Of a DNA stretch of 30,787 bases, positions 14,689-23,297 are shown piece by piece (position 1 is the first letter of the stretch; every line of letters starts with the position of its first letter). The DNA lies in the NCBI GenBank assembly GCA_964528305.1, contig CAZGSD010000010.1, positions 1-30,787 on the forward strand, in the 5' to 3' direction. Both the position numbers and the translations under genes were made by a program. This DNA comes from CAZGSD01 sp964528305 (GTDB lineage Bacteria; Patescibacteriota; Gracilibacteria; UBA1369). The notes beneath the pieces are model-generated. The model worked only from the letters and a program-made list of their open reading frames with translations. It searched no databases and was not told where the DNA came from.

Positions 14689-17247
14689 CTATGATGTTGG
14701 GATGGTAATTTCCTCTGCAACTTCTTCTGCATCAGCCGGTCTTTCTACCTTTTTGGTTTCTTCGATCAGGCTGGTGGAGGCGACTAGGTCGTTTTCATTC
14801 AGTCTCATTAGGTAAACTCCCTGTGTGGTGCGGCCCTGTTGAGGAATGGCTTTGATGGGCAGGCGGATTACTTGGCCCATTTTAGAGATGATAATAAGAT
14901 CATTATTTGCTCCTTCTTCCAGGATTTTTGCTCCAACGATCTTACCTGTTTTTGCGGTGATATTGGCGGTTTTTACCCCGGTGCCACCGCGGGTTTGCAG
15001 GCGATATTCAGTGACTGGAGAGGCTTTGCCAAGGCCGTTTTCCATGATGACTAGCAGCTGGGAGGTTTTGGGGTCGCGGATAATGCCCATGTCGACTACT
15101 TCATCGCCAGTGCGGACTTTGATTCCACGGACACCCATGGAGGCGCGGCCGGTGGGGCTGATATTTTCTTCGATGAAGCGTATGGATTTGCCTTCGCGGG
15201 TGACGATGAATACTTCATTGTGAGTGCTGACTTGAGTGACCCAATGTAGCATATCTCCTTCGCGCAATTTGATGGCGATCAGGCCGGATTTACGGACATT
15301 GGCGAAGTCTTCTACTTTGGTTTTTTTGATGGTGCCCTGGGTGGTACACATCAACAGATGTGATCCTGTCAGTTTTTCTCCGGTGGCCAGGATGCCAGTG
15401 ACTACTTCTTTTTCAGAGAGCTGTAGTAAATTGACTATGGGTGTGCCTTTGGCGGTGCGGGAGGCCTGGGGGAGTTCGTAGGTTGGTAAACGGAAGACGC
15501 GGCCGAGATTGGTGAAAAAGAGCAAATCATCGTGATTGTTACATTGCTGCATGATGCTGATTTCGTCTTCTTCTTTGGTGGTGGCTCCGATAACGCCTTT
15601 GCCTCCGCGGCCCTGTGTTTGGAAAGTGCTGGCCGGTATGCGTTTGATGTAATTTTCTTTGGACATCATTACTACCATTGGTTCATTGGGAATGGTGTCT
15701 TTGCTGGAGAATTTGCCGATGGCGCTTTGATTGATTTCGGTACGGCGTTGATCTCCGTAGCTGTCGATTAATTCTTGAGTTTCGATTTTTACTATGTTGA
15801 TGATTTTTTTCTCACTGCCTAGTATGCTTGTCAATTCATCGATTAGAGCCAGCTTTTCTGCTAATTCGTCTTCGATTTTTTGTCTTTCCAAACCGGCTAG
15901 GGTTTGCAGGCGCATTTCCAGAATTGCTTTAGCCTGTAAATCGCTCAGTTTGAATTTTTTCATCAATGATGCGTGGGCATCTTCTTTGCTGGCAGATTTC
16001 TTGATGGTTTCAATAATTTCATTGATGTGATCCAGGGCGATTTTGAGGCCTTCTAAAATGTGCGCGCGGGCTTTGGCTATGCCTAAATCATATTCGGTAC
16101 GGCGGCGTACAACGATAACGCGATGATGGATGAAATGTTCTAGTATTTGTTTCAAATCGAGCAATTTGGGTTGCAGGCCATCCACCAGGGCAATCATGTT
16201 GAAATTGAAAGTGGTCTGCATGGCGGTCAGTTTGTAGAGCTGATTGAGCAGCTTTTTGGGATAGGCTTCTTTTTTTAGCTCTATGACTATGCGTATGTCT
16301 TTTTTTGATTCGTCACGAAGGTCGCTGATGCCGACTATTTTTTTATCGCGCACCAGATCTGCGATTTTGGTGATTAAATCGGCTTTGTTTACCTGATAGG
16401 GAATTTCTGTAATGATGATTTGGAAGCGGCCGTTTTTGCGTTCTTCGATAGTTGCTTTAGCGCGCATAACTACGCCGCCCCTCCCTGTTGTGTAGGCATT
16501 GCGAATGGCGCTTTGATCGTAAATAATGCCGGAAGTGGGGAAGTCAGGGCCTTTGATGAATTTCATTAAATCATCAATGGTGGCTTCTGGATGCTCGATT
16601 AGATGTAGTACTCCTTCACATAATTCATTGAGATTGTGGGGTGGAATGGAAGTGGCCATACCCACAGCGATACCGGATGATCCGTTGAGCAAGAGGTTGG
16701 GAATGCGTGTTGGTAAAACGCGTGGTTCTTGTTTCGTGGCGTCGAAATTGTCGGCCCATTCCACAGTTTGTTTGTCGATATCCGCCAACATTTCGTCGGC
16801 GATTTTTTCCATTTTAGCTTCTGTATAACGATAGGCGGCTGGGGCGTCTCCATCGATTGAGCCGAAATTTCCCTGTCCATGAATGAGGGTGTAACGCATG
16901 GCAAATTCCTGAGCCATGCGGACCATGGCCATGTAAACTGGGGAATCGCCATGGGGATGGAATTTACCCAATACTTCTCCGACAATGGTGGCGGACTTTT
17001 TGAAGCTGGCGCTGGATCTGAGGCCGGTTTCATGCATAGCGTAAAGGATGCGACGATGTACGGGTTTCAATCCATCACGTACGTCAGGTAGAGCTCTTTG
17101 GACGATTACGCTCATGGCGTAGTCCAAATATGAGCTTTCCATCTCGGTGGTAATATTGCGTAATGTATAATCCTGGAATAACTCACCGCCGTTTCCTGAT
17201 TGATTTGGAGAGGCGGATTTGTCTTGATTTGTGCTGTTTTCTGCCAT
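14689..17247 (-). CDS. gyrA: DNA gyrase subunit A
   Basis: GyrA cuts and rejoins DNA for negative supercoiling with GyrB. The 852-residue chain has the N-terminal YLDYAMSVIVQRALPDVRDG, winged helix KPVHRRILYAM, and the catalytic Arg-Tyr pair R140-Y141 in AAYRYTEAKM. The long coiled-coil gate follows (about 365-500), then the C-terminal pinwheel with GyrA box QGRGGKG (545-551), supporting gyrase rather than ParC. The tail is acidic (PADAEEVAEE). In the quinolone region GDSPVYMAMVRMAQ, S102 matches E. coli Ser83, but the acidic residue at Asp87 is M106. gyrA is divergent from virB4 and its partner gyrB is about 6 kb away on the other strand. Confidence 0.97.
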   Translation of the reverse strand: MAENSTNQDKSASPNQSGNGGELFQDYTLRNITTEMESSYLDYAMSVIVQRALPDVRDGLKPVHRRILYAMHETGLRSSASFKKSATIVGEVLGKFHPHGDSPVYMAMVRMAQEFAMRYTLIHGQGNFGSIDGDAPAAYRYTEAKMEKIADEMLADIDKQTVEWADNFDATKQEPRVLPTRIPNLLLNGSSGIAVGMATSIPPHNLNELCEGVLHLIEHPEATIDDLMKFIKGPDFPTSGIIYDQSAIRNAYTTGRGGVVMRAKATIEERKNGRFQIIITEIPYQVNKADLITKIADLVRDKKIVGISDLRDESKKDIRIVIELKKEAYPKKLLNQLYKLTAMQTTFNFNMIALVDGLQPKLLDLKQILEHFIHHRVIVVRRRTEYDLGIAKARAHILEGLKIALDHINEIIETIKKSASKEDAHASLMKKFKLSDLQAKAILEMRLQTLAGLERQKIEDELAEKLALIDELTSILGSEKKIINIVKIETQELIDSYGDQRRTEINQSAIGKFSSKDTIPNEPMVVMMSKENYIKRIPASTFQTQGRGGKGVIGATTKEEDEISIMQQCNNHDDLLFFTNLGRVFRLPTYELPQASRTAKGTPIVNLLQLSEKEVVTGILATGEKLTGSHLLMCTTQGTIKKTKVEDFANVRKSGLIAIKLREGDMLHWVTQVSTHNEVFIVTREGKSIRFIEENISPTGRASMGVRGIKVRTGDEVVDMGIIRDPKTSQLLVIMENGLGKASPVTEYRLQTRGGTGVKTANITAKTGKIVGAKILEEGANNDLIIISKMGQVIRLPIKAIPQQGRTTQGVYLMRLNENDLVASTSLIEETKKVERPADAEEVAEEITIPTS

Positions 17248-17308
17248 TTTTAAAGGTGTTGAATCTATTTCGCCGCCAGTCTAACATATTAGCCTTGGAT
17301 CTGGCCAA

Positions 17309-17337
17309 TTGAAAAAATGGGGTTTTTTTGTTATAAT
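17309..17337 (+). promoter_or_regulatory. Near-consensus promoter for virB4
   Basis: TTGAAA (17309-17314), 17-base spacer with a T7 tract, TATAAT (17332-17337). Start predicted near 17344, about 26 bases before the ATG at 17370. One of the two strongest promoter matches in the window. Confidence 0.75.
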
Positions 17338-17369
17338 GTAAGGATTTATATGTATTGCCAAGCAAGAGC

Positions 17370-19892
17370 ATGGCTGATGAAAATTCAACTAATAACTCCA
17401 CAATGCCGATTGGAACCGGTAATAATGCTGATTCAGCTGCTGCTCCAGTGGTTGATCCAACTGTAGTCAAACAGATGTTGGCCCTGAAGCAGCATGAAGA
17501 AAATGCTGCCCTTGACCGCCAGGGTGCTGTGGTGCTGGACAATGTAGTTGGTAGTGCCGAAGAGGCTTTAATCAAAAAAGAAGAAAAAAGTTTGGAAGGA
17601 CTTACTTTTGAAGGTGTGGATGGCAAAGTCTTGCCTTTGGAAAAGCCGGCTAGTACTCGTGAAGCACCGGCTTGGCTGAAAAGTATTACCGATATACCAA
17701 AAGATAAACCAGCTGATGAAGTAAAAACAGATCGTGTTCAAGCTGAATTGATTAAACATTTAGAAGGTTCGCCGTCGGCTGCGGCCGTGGATGGAAAATC
17801 ATCTGTAGTGGCTACTTCTGTGGAGACATCATCCGGCGTGGCTGGTTCTGGCGTGGCACTTTTGACGGTGCAGCAAAAAGCTGATGCTCGTGCCAAAGGA
17901 GATTTGTTAAAAGATGTCAGTAGTGGTTTGGTGCAAGCCGTAGAGTTGGGTAAGATGGAAATTGCCAAAGGTAAAACGGCTGGTGTGGAAGAGGCCGCTA
18001 TTACTTTGGAAAATTTTGAATCGGCTAAAGCCGCTAAGAAATACACGGAAGCCACGGGTGTTTCTTTGAAAACTCCAGAAAACAAAGAGAAGGCCAAGGT
18101 TGCTGCTTTGGAGCGTCAAGCTTTGATTGAGGCGGAAAAGATTTATCAGGAGGGCATGTCTACAGTGCGCGACTTGATTGCACCATCTTCGATGGAAGTG
18201 AATTACGATCATATTCGCGTTGAAGGTATGTATGCCAGAACTTTTGTGGTCTATGCTTATCCTCGATATCTCGACACCAACTGGTTGTCACCGATTGTCA
18301 ATGTTGATGCCACCATGGATTTGGCTCAATTTATCTATCCGATTGATTCGGCGAAAATTATGAAAATCCTGGGTAAAAAGGTTACCCAGATGCAGTCTGC
18401 CATGCATATGAATGCGGAAAAAGGTTTGGTGAGGGATCCGGCTTTGGAGACAGCTTATGAGGATGCTGAACAATTGCGTACGGAGATTCAACGTGGTCAG
18501 GAAAAGTTTTTCCAATTTGCCATGTATTTGACTGTTTATGCTGATGATTTGAAGAAAATTGATCAGGTTTCTAAGCAGTTGGAATCTCTTTTAGGATCCA
18601 AGTTAATTTTGACTAAAAGGGCTGATTTGCGCATGGAGCATGGGTTTAATTCCACTTCGCCGCTATGTCTGGATGAGCTGGAAATTTTCCGTAATATGAA
18701 TACTGGTCCACTTTCGACTACCTTCCCTTTTAATTCCTCTGATTTGACCAGTAATGAAGGAATTTTATACGGTTTGAATCGTCATAATGATTCATTGGTG
18801 ATTTTTGACCGTTTTGCTTTGCCCAATGCTAATTCGGTTTGTTTTGCGATGTCTGGTGCAGGTAAATCTTATGCCGTGAAATTGGAGATTTTACGCTATC
18901 TGATGATTGGCGTGGATGTAATAGTGATAGATCCGGAAAATGAATATCAGGAATTAGCTAATACGGTTGGTGGATCTTATCTGCGCGTGTCACTGACTTC
19001 CGATCGTCGTATCAATCCATTTGATTTGCCGGCTCCGCTCAAAGATGAAGAGTTGCAGCCAGGTGACTTGCTGCGCTCCAACATCATTACTTTGCATGGT
19101 TTGTTAAAAATAATGCTGGGGGGGTTAACTCCGGTGGAAGAGGGGATTATCGATAAAGCTTTGAATGATGTTTATGCCTTGAAAGGCATTACTATGGATA
19201 TGGTTGATCCATCCAATTTGCCGGTGCCGACCATGGAAGATTTACATGCCTTGCTGCTTAATATGGATGGAGCGGGGGATATAGCTCAACGACTAGAAAA
19301 ATATACCAAGGGAACTTATGCTGGTATTTTTAATAAACCTACCAATATAGATATGCAAAGTGGCCTGATGGTCTTTTCCATACGTGATTTGGAGGACTCT
19401 TTGCGGCCTATCGCCATGTATATAATTTTGAATTATATCTGGAATAGGGTGAGATCTTCACTGAAAAAACGTCTCATGATTGTGGATGAGGCCTGGACCA
19501 TGATGCAGCATGAGGATTCGGCTAAATTCCTCTTTGGTTTGGTTAAACGTGCCCGTAAATACTATTTGGGTATTACTACTATTACCCAGGATGTGGAGGA
19601 TTTTATGAAATCCTCTTATGGTAAGCCGATAGTGACCAATTCTTCCATGCAGCTTTTGCTGAAGCAGTCTTCTGCCTCGATCAATATGCTGCAAAAGGTG
19701 TTTAATCTGACTGATGGTGAGAAATACATGTTGCTTAATTCAGGCATAGGTCAGGGGCTGTTTTTCGCCGGACAAAAGCATGTGGCCATTCAAATTATTG
19801 CTTCTTATACCGAAGATAAAATAGTTACCACCAATCCGGAGGAGATTTTGAAAGGAATGAGCAGCGCTGAGGGTGGGACTACATATGAGTAA
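17370..19892 (+). CDS. virB4: VirB4-like type IV secretion/conjugation ATPase with long N-terminal extension
   Basis: VirB4/TrbE ATPases power type IV secretion and DNA uptake or transfer. I start at the ATG at 17370 (840 residues); an in-frame TTG at 17355 adds five. Residues 1 to about 270 are low-complexity (Ala, Lys, Glu, Val, Ser) and not part of the usual family. The VirB4 N-domain follows (IAPSSMEVNYDHIRVEG... YPRYLDTNWLSPIVN). The ATPase domain has Walker A SGAGKSY (495-501), a DPENEYQELA motif, and Walker B IVDEAW (about 704-709), then ITTITQDVEDF and the C-terminal GIGQGLFFAG. No other secretion subunit is adjacent, so the rest of the machine is elsewhere or absent. It has its own strong promoter. 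Confidence 0.93.
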   Translation: MADENSTNNSTMPIGTGNNADSAAAPVVDPTVVKQMLALKQHEENAALDRQGAVVLDNVVGSAEEALIKKEEKSLEGLTFEGVDGKVLPLEKPASTREAPAWLKSITDIPKDKPADEVKTDRVQAELIKHLEGSPSAAAVDGKSSVVATSVETSSGVAGSGVALLTVQQKADARAKGDLLKDVSSGLVQAVELGKMEIAKGKTAGVEEAAITLENFESAKAAKKYTEATGVSLKTPENKEKAKVAALERQALIEAEKIYQEGMSTVRDLIAPSSMEVNYDHIRVEGMYARTFVVYAYPRYLDTNWLSPIVNVDATMDLAQFIYPIDSAKIMKILGKKVTQMQSAMHMNAEKGLVRDPALETAYEDAEQLRTEIQRGQEKFFQFAMYLTVYADDLKKIDQVSKQLESLLGSKLILTKRADLRMEHGFNSTSPLCLDELEIFRNMNTGPLSTTFPFNSSDLTSNEGILYGLNRHNDSLVIFDRFALPNANSVCFAMSGAGKSYAVKLEILRYLMIGVDVIVIDPENEYQELANTVGGSYLRVSLTSDRRINPFDLPAPLKDEELQPGDLLRSNIITLHGLLKIMLGGLTPVEEGIIDKALNDVYALKGITMDMVDPSNLPVPTMEDLHALLLNMDGAGDIAQRLEKYTKGTYAGIFNKPTNIDMQSGLMVFSIRDLEDSLRPIAMYIILNYIWNRVRSSLKKRLMIVDEAWTMMQHEDSAKFLFGLVKRARKYYLGITTITQDVEDFMKSSYGKPIVTNSSMQLLLKQSSASINMLQKVFNLTDGEKYMLLNSGIGQGLFFAGQKHVAIQIIASYTEDKIVTTNPEEILKGMSSAEGGTTYE

Positions 19893-19905
19893 TTTCGTTG
19901 GGGGA

Positions 19906-21051
19906 TTAACGTAAATAATTAACAGCCGCGTCCAGTTGTGGGTCCTGGCCTTTTTGGCGTTGTTCGGGGGTGATTTTGACTATCAGGTGTGGGGTTATTC
20001 CGGTGCCATTGACGTCACGTTTTTGTGGAGTTAGCCATTTGGCTATGGTTAATTTGAGGCTGGATTTGTCGCTGTAGCTGGTGATTTCCTGTACGGTACC
20101 TTTGCCAAAAGTGTTGGTGCCGATCAGATAGGCCAGGCCGTAATCTTGCATGGCTCCGGCAAAGATTTCCGCTGCTGAGGCGGAGCCTTCATTGATCAGT
20201 ACAACTATGCGATAATTTTTTAATTCAGCTGCGCCGTTGGAATTGTAGCTGTTCAAAGATTGATTTTTATCGCTGGTGAAAAATACGGCTTGTCCATTGT
20301 CTATGAAATGGCCCAGTATGGATTGAGTACTGCTTAAATATCCTCCTGGATTATTACGTAAATCTATGATTAATTTACGGGAAGTCCCGGCCTGGATGCT
20401 GGCCAGATGTTTGTTGAATTCGCTGGCGCTGTTTTCGGTAAATTGATCCAATCTCAGATAGGTGATGCCACTCGCCAGATCTTTTTTCTGAATAGCTTCC
20501 ACGGTGATTCTTTCACGGATTATTTCGTATTCCAGGGTTAGGGTGTCTCTTTTGATTTTTAGGCGCAAAAAGGTGCCGGCGCTGCCTTTGATCATGGACA
20601 TCACTTGTTCGTAGCTGAGGCCATTGGTTGGAGTGCCGTTGATTTCCAGAATAATGTCTTTGCTTTTTAGCCCGGCGCGATAGGCGGGAGAATTGGTAAT
20701 AGTGGTTTGTATAATAAAATTACCATCAGCCTGCTCAATAATAGCTCCGATACCCTCGTAATTTTCTGGTATATAGATGTGTGATTGGCCGTTGTTGCCG
20801 GGAGTTTTGAAGATGGAGTATGGATCGTCCAAAGCGTTCACCATTCCAGAGATAGCTCCATAGACCAGTTTGTCTTTGGAAACTTGATCAGTGCGCAGAA
20901 ATTGGCTGTTGATCTTGTTCCAGGTGTCGAGCAAAATTTCGAATTTTTCATTATCAAATAAATCACTGTCAATGCTGTAGTTAAAGGTGGGGGCGGGGAC
21001 GGCGATAGTGACTTGGCCGGTGCCTTCGTGCGGGGTGGTGAGGCTTTGGGC
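19906..21051 (-). CDS. S41-family carboxyl-terminal processing protease, 5' end lost in assembly gap
   Basis: CTP/Tsp proteases trim or degrade exported proteins outside the inner membrane. The minus-strand frame stays open through the gap edge at 21051, so the true start is inside the N run; a start at the internal TTG at 20934 would miss at least 39 residues (including FNYSIDSDLFDNEKFEILLD). Visible domains in order: N-terminal helical part, PDZ (YEGIGAIIEQ... AGLKSKDIILEING), and the S41 fold with LIIDLRNNPGGY. The catalytic serine is in NEGSASAAEIFAGA and the lysine in FGKGTVQE. A signal or anchor sequence is expected in the gap. It is convergent with virB4, 13 bases apart. Confidence 0.93.
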   Translation of the reverse strand, partial: AQSLTTPHEGTGQVTIAVPAPTFNYSIDSDLFDNEKFEILLDTWNKINSQFLRTDQVSKDKLVYGAISGMVNALDDPYSIFKTPGNNGQSHIYIPENYEGIGAIIEQADGNFIIQTTITNSPAYRAGLKSKDIILEINGTPTNGLSYEQVMSMIKGSAGTFLRLKIKRDTLTLEYEIIRERITVEAIQKKDLASGITYLRLDQFTENSASEFNKHLASIQAGTSRKLIIDLRNNPGGYLSSTQSILGHFIDNGQAVFFTSDKNQSLNSYNSNGAAELKNYRIVVLINEGSASAAEIFAGAMQDYGLAYLIGTNTFGKGTVQEITSYSDKSSLKLTIAKWLTPQKRDVNGTGITPHLIVKITPEQRQKGQDPQLDAAVNYLR

Positions 21052-21151
21052 NNNNNNNNNNNNNNNNNNNNNNNNNNNNNNNNNNNNNNNNNNNNNNNNN
21101 NNNNNNNNNNNNNNNNNNNNNNNNNNNNNNNNNNNNNNNNNNNNNNNNNNN
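21052..21151. other. Assembly gap (100 N)
   Basis: Exactly 100 Ns, a default scaffold spacer, so real size is unknown. It hides the 5' end and promoter of the S41 protease gene. The flanks share no obvious repeat. Confidence 0.98.
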
Positions 21152-21168
21152 TTTTCTCTTGCCCTGGT

Positions 21169-21197
21169 TTGATTTTGTGGCCTAAAAATGCTATAAT
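21169..21197 (+). promoter_or_regulatory. Promoter for the FecR-like gene
   Basis: TTGATT (21169-21174), 17-base spacer, TATAAT (21192-21197) preceded by TGC as an extended -10. Start near 21204 gives a leader of about 20 bases to the ATG at 21224, with no clear Shine-Dalgarno site. Confidence 0.7.
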
Positions 21198-21223
21198 ATG
21201 AGGATTATTTAGAGCTTAGAGCA

Positions 21224-23209
21224 ATGCAAAAATGGTTGGTGAAAATAGGGCATGGATTGATACTGGCTACTATGGGAGCTGGACTCTTTGCGGCCTCGCT
21301 TTTTTATGAACAAAATATACCTAAATATGTGGCTCAGGCTCAGCATGGTGGCGTGAGTTTACAAACTGGTGGAAAATCCGTCGAAGTGCAGCGTGATGGC
21401 ATGTCTTTGCAGGTTGGAGGAGGAGCTCAACTGGAACAGGGAGATATTTTAGTGGCTGGTGGTATAGCAAATGGGATAGTGATGAAATTTGCTGCTGATG
21501 GCGAATTACGTCTGGATAAAGGAGCCATGGTGAAAATTGCAGTCCTTGACGATCAGAAGCAGGTTTTTGTTTTTGAAATATTATCGGGGAGGGTTTGGCT
21601 GCAGAATGTTTATAGTAATGCCAGTGTGAATTTGCGTTTATCCGGGGCGGTTATATTACCTGGGCAAAGTGTGGTGGCAGTGGACGTTGTGGATGGTAGG
21701 GCGGATGTATCTGTATGGGAAAATAATGCAGTGCTAGGTTTGCTCTCCGCGGCTGGTGAAAAGGTTTCAGAGTTATTGCGTGAAGGGGATGGTAATATTA
21801 TTAATCGTTTGTATTTACCAGAAGGCACTCAAGTGTCCGTGTCTGGCTCTAAAATTGCTGCCAATCGGGAAGCTGTATCGAAACTTTTGTATTCGAAATT
21901 GGTCAAGGAGTTTAATTATAGTGTGATAGATAGGTCTAAATTGCGTGATGATGTTTGGTTGGCTTACAATATTCGAAAAGATAGCGAGATGTTGGAGCGG
22001 GTTAGGCAGGAACGTCTAGCTAAGATTCGTACTCGTGGCGTCAAGTACGCGACTTTGGATTCTTCTAATTACAAGTGGGATCAGACTTGGCGCGATTTTG
22101 CCAATGCTTTGACTTTTTCTGAAAAAAAAGTAGGGCAGCGCAATCTCGATGCTTTATATGATTTGTTATATGATGCGCAATATTTATTTGATTATGGCCG
22201 TGCGGATGAGGGAAAAGAGCGCTTGAGCAGTTTTACCGGTATGGCCAATCAGTTATTTGTGATTTATGGTGATGATTTGAAGCGTGTTTATACGGATAGG
22301 GTAAAATATGAATATGAGTATTTATCTTTTGCTTTGCCTAGTGATTCTTTGTTTCAATTGCGACAAGTGTTGGAAAAAATTTATCTGGAAGCTATTCGAG
22401 GGCAGCAGTCAGAGTTGTCGATGAAATTTGCTTTTTTGACAGAAAAGCTGGCTGTGATGAACTATTACGCTGAGCGTAATGATTATAAAAACATTAAAAA
22501 TACTTTTGATGAATACATGGCTGCGTTTAAGGATTTGATGGCGCGTGTGCAGCCTGGCCAGCTCGAACATCTGCTTCAATTGCAGCGACAAAATCAAACT
22601 TTGGACAATCTCTTTGCTCAGTATGCTGCTTTTTATAGGCAAAATTATTTCACGGATAAATTGTTTGTGGAAAACAAATATTTGTCCATGTTGCCTCTAG
22701 GCAAGGATAAGCCTGAAGAAATGCAAAGTGTGATTGCTCAAAGAATTGATTTTTTGAGACGGTTAAAAAACTTCTTTTTACGTGGGGAGGTACCGTTAAT
22801 TGATGCTCAAAATATTATGGCTTTGTTATTTTCGGAAATAGCGCGCATTGAATTGCCGGCTGATTATCAGGTGGCGGTGAGTGAGTTGTTTCATCAAAGA
22901 TTGGAAGATTATGGGCTTTTTGGTAGATTTTTGAATTCACCTGAATATGTGACTTCTGTATCGCGTGGCAGTACTCCTGAGCAGCGTTTCGAGCAGTTTA
23001 AAGAGGATAACAGACAAGTTGTTTCCATCGATCAATTGCGTAGGGAATTGGGAGGTGGCGGGAATGTTTATGAGTCTGGTCGGCTGGTTGACATTCCAAC
23101 ACCGTCGATGGTGAATGATGATAGCGTGCGTGGTGATTCGGCGGTGGAGTTGGTTTTGCCTGATTTGACGCCAAAAACCAAAGCTCCCAGGGTGAAGAGG
23201 ATTAATTAA
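21224..23209 (+). CDS. FecR-domain, membrane-anchored surface protein
   Basis: A 661-residue protein. It starts with a short basic segment and a membrane helix (about residues 8-28, LILATMGAGLFAASLF), so most of it lies outside the membrane. Residues about 42-170 look like a FecR domain: VQRDGMSLQVGGGAQLEQGDILVAGG, then RLDKGAMVKI, FEILSGRVWLQ and LPGQSVVAVDVVDGRADVSV. In TonB systems FecR relays signals to a sigma factor, but no such partners are here and FecR-like folds also occur in plain surface proteins. The rest (about 210-600) is helical, rich in Tyr, Leu and Arg. Function unknown; the FecR call is moderate. Own promoter at 21169-21197. Confidence 0.8.
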   Translation: MQKWLVKIGHGLILATMGAGLFAASLFYEQNIPKYVAQAQHGGVSLQTGGKSVEVQRDGMSLQVGGGAQLEQGDILVAGGIANGIVMKFAADGELRLDKGAMVKIAVLDDQKQVFVFEILSGRVWLQNVYSNASVNLRLSGAVILPGQSVVAVDVVDGRADVSVWENNAVLGLLSAAGEKVSELLREGDGNIINRLYLPEGTQVSVSGSKIAANREAVSKLLYSKLVKEFNYSVIDRSKLRDDVWLAYNIRKDSEMLERVRQERLAKIRTRGVKYATLDSSNYKWDQTWRDFANALTFSEKKVGQRNLDALYDLLYDAQYLFDYGRADEGKERLSSFTGMANQLFVIYGDDLKRVYTDRVKYEYEYLSFALPSDSLFQLRQVLEKIYLEAIRGQQSELSMKFAFLTEKLAVMNYYAERNDYKNIKNTFDEYMAAFKDLMARVQPGQLEHLLQLQRQNQTLDNLFAQYAAFYRQNYFTDKLFVENKYLSMLPLGKDKPEEMQSVIAQRIDFLRRLKNFFLRGEVPLIDAQNIMALLFSEIARIELPADYQVAVSELFHQRLEDYGLFGRFLNSPEYVTSVSRGSTPEQRFEQFKEDNRQVVSIDQLRRELGGGGNVYESGRLVDIPTPSMVNDDSVRGDSAVELVLPDLTPKTKAPRVKRIN

Positions 23210-23222
23210 TTTTTTCAATCAA

Positions 23223-23251
23223 TTGTGTTTTACGGAGGCCTTGTGTACAAT
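23223..23251 (+). promoter_or_regulatory. Candidate gyrB promoter
   Basis: TTGTGT (23223-23228), 17-base spacer, TACAAT (23246-23251). Start near 23258 gives a leader of about 40 bases to the gyrB ATG at 23298. Confidence 0.45.
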
Positions 23252-23297
23252 GATGCCGCTTTTTTCGTGACGCTTTACTTTTGTAATAGTTTTGGCA

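Noticed and set aside
16599..17033. 144-residue minus-strand ORF inside gyrA
   Set aside because: Out-of-frame shadow of gyrA, rich in Pro and Ser as expected from frame-shifted coding sequence.
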